Shown piece after piece: positions 56,854 through 64,000 of a stretch of 64,000 nt of DNA. A program made the translations under genes and the position numbers. Location of the stretch: positions 26,576,364-26,640,363 of the forward strand of contig NC_056762.1 in assembly GCF_018687715.1 (NCBI RefSeq), given 5' to 3'. Below the pieces are notes generated by a model. It searched no databases. It was not told the origin of the DNA and worked only from the letters and a program-made list of their open reading frames with translations. The DNA comes from Carya illinoinensis. Its lineage: Eukaryota > Streptophyta > Magnoliopsida > Fagales > Juglandaceae. Numbering within the stretch: the stretch's first letter is position 1; each line of letters begins with the position of its first letter.

Positions 56854-57216
56854 AATTCTGTTGCACTATTTACTGCTGAGGCGGAATATGTTGCTGCGAG
56901 TAGTTGTTGTGCTCAAGTTCTCTACATGAAGCAACAACTTGAAGATTTTAAACTCAAGTATAACCACATTCCAATCAAATGTGATAATACAAGTGCTATA
57001 AATCTTTCAAAGAACCCAATACAACATTCTAGAACTAAGCATATTAAAATAAGATATCATTTTCTTCGAGATCATGTACAGAAAGGCGATATAGTACTAG
57101 AATTCACAAACACATACGATCAGTTAGCAGATATTTTCACAAAGCTTTTACCAGAAGATAGATTATGTATAATCAGAAGAGAAATAGGTATGATGCATGC
57201 TATGAATATCTCTTAA
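56854..57216 (+). pseudogene. pol: SIRE-like pol: RNase H C-terminal part
   Basis: It continues in the same frame as RT: NSVALFTAEAEYVAASSCCA, then KCDNTSAINLSKNPIQHSRT, KHIKIRYHFLRDHV and DIFTKLLPEDRL. The catalytic E (EAEY) and D (CDNTSA) are present. It ends at TAA 57214-57216, the natural end of pol. Confidence 0.9.
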
Positions 57217-57264
57217 AAAATAGACTAGAGTCAATAAAAATAGAGATAGATTTTTTAAATACTT

Positions 57265-57702
57265 TTACATAAACTTGAGATTCTTAGCCTCATGTTTGAG
57301 ACGCTCATTCTCTTCATATAATATCATGTCATTCTTATCCATGGGAACCGGCAAGCGGAATGAAGAATCTAATAAAGATTTCAACTGTTTATTCTTCTGC
57401 CGAATGATTCCTTCCCTTGTGTGAGACTCTTGAACAATTCGTTAAAGTACAACAATTTGTTCTTTGAGCTTTTCAACTTCATGATTTTTGGCTTGTAGCC
57501 GCTGAGAAAAAGCAATAATAGAGGAAGAGTAGCGAGTCCCAAGACTCACCAAGTCATAAATAGCATCAGAATCTGACTTATTAGTCAGATTATTATTTTC
57601 TTGCTGCAACATGGCACCAATGGCAGCTGCAAAAAGGACAGGAGGCTGAGATGCAGAATGCCTCATGGATGGATCTAGAGAAATGTTAGAAGAATGAGCC
57701 AT
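57265..57702 (-). pseudogene. Antisense coiled-coil ORF in the SIRE-like element (one internal stop)
   Basis: 145 codons from ATG at 57702 (MAHSSNISLDPSMRHSASQP) to TAA at 57265-57267, with one in-frame TAA at 57442-57444 that fits CAA to TAA. The N-terminal third is Ser/Pro-rich. The rest is helical and coiled-coil-like: AAAIGAMLQQENNNLTNKSD, then RLQAKNHEVEKLKEQIVVL, and after the stop KNKQLKSLLDSSFRLPVP and YEENERLKHEAKNLKFM. A longer frame starts at 57894, but 57702 has a plant-like start context and a TATA box about 105 bp upstream. It lies convergent to pol, 48 bp away. Function unknown. It could be a lineage-specific extra ORF or a captured plant gene. Confidence 0.55.
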
Positions 57703-57805
57703 TGAGAAAAGAATAGAAGGCTTAAAACGAGAATGTTGAAGGAATGCAGATGAGTTATAGAGATGAGAAGAAAACTTGATGCGGATTGGAAGAACTTCAG
57801 GACTG

Positions 57806-57813
57806 ATTTTATA
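57806..57813 (-). promoter_or_regulatory. Candidate TATA box for the antisense ORF
   Basis: TATAAAAT on the minus strand within CTCTATAAAATCAG, with a C/T-rich stretch leading to CTCAATGGCTC at the start codon. TTTGACTTGG, a W-box-like core, is about 50 bp further upstream. Confidence 0.4.
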
Positions 57814-57989
57814 GAGATAGCATAAAGAATAAGACAAGCTATCATCCAAGTCAAAGAGCAATGTATTTTTTTTCCTGATCGGTGAAAATGACATTTTTTA
57901 GAAACTCAGAGTCTTCAATCTCGTTTGTCAACAACATCAGGCAATTTTTTCAAATCTCCAGCCGCACTTGTCGGGTCACGGACGGATGA

Positions 57990-58016
57990 AATTTATTTAT
58001 TTATTTATTTATTTTT
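57990..58016 (+). repeat. (TTTA)n microsatellite
   Basis: About six TTTA units upstream of the purine tracts. Confidence 0.9.
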
Positions 58017-58091
58017 AACTATCTACAGTGTCTACTAACGCACCGTTTTCTTCAGATACATTTACTTGCTGCCGATCCTTTTTAATGATGC

Positions 58092-58276
58092 CAAAAGGGG
58101 GAGAAGTTTTAGACTAGAACATTAACGTTGTTTAAATTGCTAAACTTGTTATATATGCTTGGAATTATATTTATACTTTTGCTTGAAAAACTAACGCATA
58201 TTTTCAGGGGGAGCTTAAGTATTAATACAGGTTTCAAGTTCTATCAAGTATTTGTCATCATAAAAAAGGGGGAGAT
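58092..58276 (+). promoter_or_regulatory. Series of purine tracts before the SIRE-like 3' LTR
   Basis: CCAAAAGGGGGAGAAG (about 58092-58107), CAGGGGGAGC (about 58205-58214) and AAAAAAGGGGGAGAT (58262-58276, abutting the LTR). The last is the primer for plus-strand synthesis. The others look like extra copies. Confidence 0.8.
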
Positions 58277-59615
58277 TGTTGAACCCAAGGTTTCAAGTTT
58301 CATGTGATTATAAATCTATACATGGATTTTGATGATAACAAATGAATTCAAAGAATAAAGGAGTTTCAAACTCAAGTTGTTCACACAATGGAATCAAGCA
58401 CATCAAAGAACCAAGCATGAGCAAGAAGGAAACAAGTTCACATTAAAGTCATAGAGTAATGTTGTAAATCTCTTAAAATTCGAAATTAGGATTAATGCTC
58501 AAAATTAATATTTTATCATAAAGCATTAAAATACATTTTCCACATGTGCATGAATATTTTTGAAAATTAAATTTGAAAATTTTGAAAGATGATTGATTGT
58601 CATCTTTTGCATGTGCATGCCTTGATTAAAGGGTTGAACTTTGAAAATATTAAAGATGATTGATTGTCATCTTTCACATGTGCATGTTTTATTTGAATAT
58701 TTTCAAAAGTGATTGATGCTTTTTTAGACTTATACAAAAGGTAGATGATTTTGTTTGAAAATTTTGAAAAGTAAAGTGTGCTCATTTTGTCATATACAAA
58801 AAGTAAAAGATTAGGTTTGAATTTTTTGAAAATGAAAGTATGCTCATTTTGTCATATGCCAAAAGTAAAAAATTAGGTTTGATTTTTTTGAAAAAGTGAA
58901 TGATGTTGTCTTGGACAATTGAAAAAGAAGAACTTTTTATTTGAATTTTTTTAAAAAGTGAATGATGTTGTCTTTGACATGTGAATCTTTTTAAATTTGA
59001 ATATGAAGTCTCATATGCCTATAAATAGATCATTTGAGAGCTTCACATTTACAACACCAAGAGCATACAACATTCATTCAAAACTTTCATTCTCTCTTCT
59101 CTAAGCATTGAGCCTTAATCCTTATTCATTTTGAGAGATATAGTTTGCGCTGTATTGTTCTTATTTCACTCATTGAGGAGTGTTTTCTGATAACCTACCC
59201 ACTATCAGCTTTTGTATCAAAACAAGGGTGTGTATAACCCTTGTGCGTATAGAAAGTATTCTACACGGGGAATAGTTGAATCACCACGTGTAAGGTGATT
59301 GCATGTGTAGAGGGTGTTCTTCACGGATCCTTTGAAGCGGTGTTGTTCAAAGGTGTAATAGGTTTCTATCTCCACCTGAAGGAGGTTGAATAGTGAATTT
59401 GGGAATCCTCAAGGGGTAGCTTGAGGCGAGGACGTAGGCAGTGGGGCCGAACCTCGTTAACATACTGAGTTTGCTTCTCTCTTACCCTTACTCTTTATAT
59501 TTATTGTTATTTCATATTTTGTTTATATTTTATATTATATATTTGATTTATAATTGTTATTTTTTTTAATACAACTCAATTCACCCCCCCTCTTGTGTTA
59601 GTCATCTGGGCAACA
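58277..59615 (+). repeat. SIRE-like 3' LTR (1339 bp)
   Basis: Begins right after AAAAAAGGGGGAGAT and ends at CAACA before the GGAAT flank. Confidence 0.95.
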
Positions 59616-59629
59616 GGAATATTTGGTCT

Positions 59630-59710
59630 CATATTGATCATGGCACACATAAGAGAACCTATTGCTGAGGCCCTCATCTCTGATCTAGGTAGCAGATCGC
59701 ACCTCCTGCT
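59630..59710 (-). pseudogene. RT thumb remnant of the Tnt1-like element
   Basis: RASAIGSLMCAMINMRPNI on the minus strand corresponds to the copia block YASAIGSLMYAMVCTRPDI. The SIRE-like element inserted within a few bases of this block. Confidence 0.65.
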
Positions 59711-59999
59711 GCCAACCTATTCTACCTTTAGCAGACAGCCCATCTCTTATGTCATCTCTACTTCCTCCTTGGAAGTCCAGTCAGTTGCCTCTCAACTAAC
59801 TCCCACTTGCTCAATCTCCTGTATCACAAGATTTTACTTTTGTACTGTGGCTCACCACCTCGAATTAGCAAGATATAATTCAAAGTAGGTGACCACTATG
59901 AAGATTTGGTCGTCATGGCAGCTCTGTGAGTATCAGCTATAGTGGTAGATGTCACTAGAACACTAGACGCCCTGTCCTAGTATCTCATGCCTTTGCGGT

Positions 60000-60480
60000 C
60001 TTGGGAGATTTTCCTAGGCATACACGAGGAACTGCAAAACTGACTCCCTTTTGCTTCCCATCTGATTTGTGAGACCAAGTTTGTTATGATGCAAACTTTG
60101 TATTTTTCTGCACATTGTTAGACCTTGATGTTAAATACAAAATATTAGTTCTCTTACGACATGCCAAGACCAGCGCACTCTTAGTGACCTTCCACGCTCC
60201 TCCAGAAAACAATACCATATGAGCACTGTCATCAAACTGTCTCACAGGGATCATGCTTTCCTTTAGATCTAGAATGTGTCTGACTTGCTACAAAGTCTAC
60301 ATGATCATATTTGAGAGTGTGATGTGCACATCACCCACTCCTATACATCATGTGCCTCTCCATCAGCTGTGTACATCTTTCAAAATCACTAACAATATAG
60401 TTTCGCATGATCTCTCAATGTGTGGTGTTATGGAACAAAGCCCCTAAATTCAACACCCAATTGTCAATCGGACTGTGCAC
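60000..60480 (-). pseudogene. Protease and pre-integrase region of the Tnt1-like element
   Basis: The minus strand reads DNWVLNLGALFHNTTH (the usual catalytic DSGAS has become NLGAL), followed by fragments matching LxxVRHIPDLKxNMISxxQFD and KxTNTLYLTS in shifted frames. No integrase follows. The sequence passes quickly to an RT remnant at 59700-59630. Confidence 0.65.
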
Positions 60481-60489
60481 TACAAGAAA

Positions 60490-61310
60490 TAGAGCCTCCT
60501 ATATTTCCTTAGCCACCGGTTTCACAACGTCATCGTTAGTCTGTTTCAGATCTCAATAGTCTCTTTTGCTATGGTTCGGCTTGCAACAATTCTAGCAAAT
60601 GATTTGCTGCTCAGATTTTGACTTGCTCTTGCCCCTATCTTGGGACTTGACTTGTTATGTCCCTTACCCTGATTGTCAACGTTTAGGGCTAAACCTGAAT
60701 CTGAGATCTCACTAGAATCTTTTCTGTGCACCTCCTCAGCAATGATTATATCTCAAATGTTATTATATTTCAACTTAAAGACCCAGCATAATTACTCACA
60801 GTCATGCTAATGGCCTCCCAACTATTCGGCAAAGATGCCAATAGGATCAATGCCTAAATTTCATCATCAAACTCAATTTCTATAGACGACAATTGATTTG
60901 TGATAGTGTTAAACTCATTCAGGTGTTAGGTAATATGCGTATACCTTATGTCATCTTCAGGTTGAATAGTTTCTTCATTAGGTGCACCTTGTTATTCGTC
61001 GACGACTTTTCATATAAACCAAACAAAGTCTTTATGAGATCCGATGTGGTCTTCTCTTTGATAATATTGTGTGCAACTGATCTTGACAGTGTTAGTCGAA
61101 AAACTCTTAGAACCTGTCAATCTAGCAAGTTCCAATCAGCATTGTCCATGTTCTTCGATTTCTTCCCAATAGTGGAAGATTGAGTTTATTCACATAAAGA
61201 TAGTTCTCTATTTGCGTCTTCCAGTTCCTGAAGTTAGTGCCATCAATCTTCTTGATCCCAAATGGTTTTACTTCGTTTCAAACCTTCGTTCTCCCTTCAA
61301 ACCCGAACAT
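60490..61310 (-). pseudogene. gag: gag of the Tnt1-like element
   Basis: Blocks on the minus strand are KPFGIKKIDGTNFRNWKTQI, ENYLYVNKLNLPLLG, NKVHLMKKLFNLK, LNEFNTITNQLSSIEIEFD, ILLASLPNSWEAI and IIAEEVHRKDSSEISDSGLA with LNVDNQGKGHNKS. These are the UBN2 gag domain and the basic linker before the zinc knuckle. Reading them needs several frame changes and passes through stops. Confidence 0.8.
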
Positions 61311-61327
61311 TGACTCTTAATACTAGT

Positions 61328-61807
61328 TGTTGTGAAAAATGATGACAGATAAAGCAAAAGTAAACACAAGCAAATCAATCACACGATACAAAATTAACGT
61401 GGTTTTGCAACGTGTCAATGTCCATAAAGCTGTAGATGATTTTATTGTACTGAAAAATCACAAAATACTCTTTGGGGCAAAATCTCATTGGTCATAATAC
61501 TTGAAAGCTCTAAGCTATTCATTACATACATATTTATATTGACAAATGGTGAAAATCTGAATTTTTACTTTTTTGCATTATTCGTTCAAGTAGAATGTTA
61601 AGTACCTATCGAACGAACTCTATGTTCAACATTCACTCGAGCGAACTCTCTGCTTGAGATTCGCTCGAGCCACATGCAAATATTAAGCAAATTCTATTTG
61701 GTGCTTCCTCTAATTGTAAAAATTTACAAAAAAAATCATAACGCATCTTTATCGACTCGAGTCATCAAATTAGACTAACACACTAACAAACAAACTAGGC
61801 TCTACCA
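61328..61807 (-). repeat. 5' LTR of the Tnt1-like element
   Basis: 480 bp, diverged from 50138-50645 by many substitutions and small indels. TGGTAGAGCC at its minus-strand start. Confidence 0.8.
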
Positions 61808-62238
61808 ATCCAATAATATGAGGATTATGTGATGCTAATAGTGAGCTAGTGTGATGGACTATCAAACATTTTATGAGTGGAGATTCCATTTGTGGGCTGC
61901 GTGGATGGAGAGTGTTAGACCTAGCCTACAAAGTTAATAAGCAAAATGAGAGATGAATAAATGAAGAAATTTTTTTGAAGAGATTAATGGAGATGAGATA
62001 AAAGAAGGGATGAAGATGTGGGTGTGAGGTAAGGGAGAATGTCTCCATTTCCTCCCCTGCAAAAGATAAGAAAGAGACACATAACATGTTACATAACTCA
62101 TATGTGGTGCCTGCCCATAACTTTTGTTTACTATAAAATGATAAATAAGTGATAGAAAATAATCAATCCATCATTATCCATTTCTAATTTTTTTTACTCA
62201 CTGGCCATAACTCATATGGCAATGTTAGAGATTTCGTT
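61808..62238. other. Unassigned DNA right of the copia cluster
   Basis: No ORF, repeat or terminal structure of note. Confidence 0.5.
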
Positions 62239-62536
62239 GGGATCTCGTTCAAGCATCTCGTTTATTTTTATTTTAATTTATTTTTGTACATAATGATTAA
62301 GAAAATATTATTCAATAATATTGTAAATTTTAGTCTTTTTTTTTTAAATATTTAAAAATGTTAAAAAATGATATGAAAAAAAAAACTTTTAAATATTTTT
62401 TTCAAATTATTTTGTTAACATTTTTAAATATTTTTAAAAAATGAAAATAATTTACAATATTATTAAATAATATTTTTTAATCACTATATAACAAAATTAA
62501 AAAAAAAATTAGAGTGGGATAAATGAACGGTATCCC
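62239..62536. mobile_element. Foldback MITE with long arms
   Basis: Arms 62294-62364 and 62415-62483 are near-perfect inverted repeats of about 70 bp (TGATTAA...AAAAATGTTAA against TTAACATTTTT...TTAATCA). Outer ends GGGATCTCGTTCAAGCATC and GGTATCCC also pair partly. The RNA or DNA could form a long hairpin, as seen in MITE-derived small-RNA loci. Confidence 0.75.
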
Positions 62537-63250
62537 CCAATCATTTTCCTAACTCATATGTGACGGTGGAAATTATATGATGTTAGCCGTCTAGAAGACT
62601 GGGCTTAGCCGCGGAGGAGTGAGATAACTCAATCGTTATTGACCATTCAATGCTCCACTCAGGTTCCAACGCACTCTCAGAAGTCGTGAGGAGACGCTTC
62701 ATGGCGCAATGCACTGGTCGTAGAGTCCCCCGTCTTACTTTTCGAGCGTTACATACACTCGCGTACATGCGATCGACACAGGCTTAGGAAACGTCCGGTT
62801 CTTTCTTGTTTGGATAGAAAAGGTTAAGAAAGCGACGCTTTTGTCCAACGTGGGGAGGGGGAGTCCCCTCGTGGTAATCGCATGGGTTGGGGTGGAAGAT
62901 TTTTCTGCGTGGGGGTAATAAAGTATAAATAAAAAAATAGAAAAAAAAGGAGATATGGGATGTGGGTCCCACTGAAATTAAAAGGTTGTCTGTCTGGTTC
63001 GTTCCAACCATCACGATCATCTACATTTTTTATTTGATTTGATGGTTGTCTTTGTCGAGTACCCTTCTTCGTTGCCCCGCACCTCCTCTTCTCCCATCTC
63101 CTCTTCCTATTATTAGCGTTTATATCAGCCGTTGATATTGGTATGGTCCGGGATTCTAATTGTTGGATGGTGTTCAGGTGTCTTAGGCGGTCCCCCATTT
63201 CAATGCTCTGTCGTTGGTGCTGATACGCATATATTCTCTCTCTCCCTCCC
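62537..63250. other. GC-richer island, possibly promoter-like
   Basis: It contains CAACGTGGGG, CCCCTCGTGG and 62867-62895 CTCGTGG...ATCGCATGGGTTGGGG, related to the motif at 34915-34944. It ends in a TCTCTCTCTCCCTCCCTC tract (about 63235-63251). Minus-strand ORFs 62583-63198 have no recognisable domains. A host gene may lie beyond the window, but this cannot be shown. Confidence 0.3.
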
Positions 63251-64000
63251 TCGTATGCATGTCATTCGCGAGTTTTATAATATTTAAATGCTATAAATCT
63301 TTTGTAAATATTGAACATTTTATTCGTACCTTTGAAATTAGTGAGATTTAAATATGTTTAAATATTAAATTAAGTAGAGATGAATTGAATTATTTATAAA
63401 TAATAATAAATTAAGATGATATAATAAGTTTTATGAAATTTACTTAAAATAATTTTAAATATATTTATAAAAAATTAAAAAATATTTCATATGTAAATAA
63501 GTATTGAGTTGAATAAAGTTATAAGTCTCACGTATAAACAAGTTTTAAATTGAGATAAATTTAATAATTAAAAAAATTAAATATTTAAATATTATACTTA
63601 ATTTAAAATTAAACTTAAATAAATTAATTTCAGTTCAATTCAAATTTTATAAAGGTCAAAATTATCATCCCTATTAGAGTGTCAAGAAAATACAAAAATG
63701 TTTGTGAATAAAGTAGTTGATTTGTGTATAAAGTAGTTCAACTGGTTTCATTTAAAAAAAAAAAAGAAACTCTAATTAAGACTTAAAATAAAAGAAATGG
63801 ACAAGTAATTTACATGGTTTAACTCAATTAAACTTTCATCCTTAGAATTTGAATTAAAAAAAAATGAAAAAAAGAAGAAGTCAAAATCCTTTGATTGTAT
63901 GTTCATATCTGATAAGCTTTAAAATGTCTGAAAAGATGTGCACAATTATATCGTCCTACCTGATCCTGTAAATTTTCCACCGAACCCATTGAATTCAAAT
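63251..64000. other. AT-rich edge with no recognisable feature
   Basis: Only short AT-rich words and poly(A) runs. Confidence 0.55.

Larger units (their letters stand above)
50844..59615 (+). mobile_element. SIRE/Maximus-like Ty1/copia element, near full length
   Basis: LTRs start TGTTGAACCC and end CTGGG(T/C)AACA. The flanking 5-mers GAAAT and GGAAT differ by one transition. Internal order is PBS, gag with UBN2 and two zinc knuckles, protease, integrase, RT, RNase H, a 1-kb region with an antisense ORF, and purine tracts. By-eye comparison of LTRs gives roughly 35-40 substitutions in 1.34 kb (about 2.8%). Pol is interrupted by four single stop codons. It is inserted in the Tnt1-like element. 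Confidence 0.93.
50138..61807 (-). mobile_element. Ty1/copia (Tnt1/Tork-like) element, minus strand, split by a SIRE-like element
   Basis: LTR copies lie at 50138-50645 and 61328-61807. The minus strand carries gag (61310-60490), a protease and pre-integrase region (60480-60000) and an RT thumb remnant (about 59700-59630, ASAIGSLMCAMINMRPNI). The rest of pol is deleted and the 8.77-kb SIRE-like element sits just after that remnant. The purine tract AAAGTGGGAGATTGT lies near 50665 and the decayed primer-binding site TAGTATTAAGAG just inside the 5' LTR. No TSD was recognised. Confidence 0.8.

Noticed and set aside
57442..57894. Full 150-aa antisense frame from 57894
   Set aside because: The first 64 residues overlap the presumed promoter and TATA box. 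The Met at 57702 has the better context, so the shorter start was preferred.
62583..63198. Minus-strand ORFs at the right edge
   Set aside because: Overlapping frames in GC-rich DNA without recognisable domains or splice structure. They are treated as part of a possible promoter-like island.
1..64000. Search for CRISPR arrays, rRNA, tRNA genes, bacterial operons and telomere repeats
   Set aside because: None seen. The repeats are tandem or inverted transposon features without regular spacers, and the tRNA-like strings are retrotransposon primer-binding sites.

Overview
This window looks like nuclear DNA of a woody flowering plant (a eudicot). It is AT-rich, no host gene could be identified, and almost all recognisable coding potential belongs to plant LTR retrotransposons. 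It also holds several families of small inverted-repeat elements. One of these (edges resembling GAGATGAGATG inside GTTTGGATAGTG) recalls repeats I associate with Fagales such as walnut, hickory or oak. That placement comes from memory and is weak.

Left third (1-21.2 kb): a stack of nested retrotransposons. The oldest layer is a heavily mutated Ty3/gypsy element of the Tat/Ogre/Retand group. Its gag tail, protease, RT, RNase H, second RNase H and integrase lie in order on the + strand (about 160-4060). These are followed by a tandem repeat of about 110 bp and an antisense extra ORF. The antisense ORF seems to be cut in two (4830-5910 and about 20160-21110) by later insertions. Those are two layers of minus-oriented gypsy LTR sequence (6159-20152; solo LTR 7522-17180) and, innermost, a Tekay-type chromovirus (7668-14643) with a perfect 5-bp target duplication (AATCT). 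The Tekay element keeps gag, protease, most of RT and a chromodomain tail. It has lost most of RNase H and all of the integrase in an in-frame deletion. An intron-like 97-bp segment separates gag from pol.

Middle (21-42 kb): no retained gene. It holds a decayed minus-strand gypsy element (28.4-30.3 kb), a hAT-like element with an 8-bp target duplication (31010-31601), a 2.56-kb PIF/Harbinger-like element (31941-34504), at least seven copies of one MITE family, several other foldback elements, and GC-rich islands carrying CACGTG motifs.

Right third (42.7-61.8 kb): three Ty1/copia elements. The first is an old minus-strand element with LTRs at 42778-44109 and 48538-49449 and a perfect TSD (ACTCC). 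The second is a minus-strand Tnt1/Tork-like element (50138-61807). A much younger SIRE/Maximus-like element (50844-59615, + strand) is inserted in the second. The SIRE-like element has nearly complete gag and pol broken by four single stop codons. Between pol and its 3' LTR it carries an antisense ORF with a TATA box and a good plant start context, which is the most gene-like object in the window that a standard retroelement model does not explain.

Right edge (61.8-64 kb): a foldback MITE, a GC-rich island that may be promoter-like, and AT-rich DNA with no visible gene.
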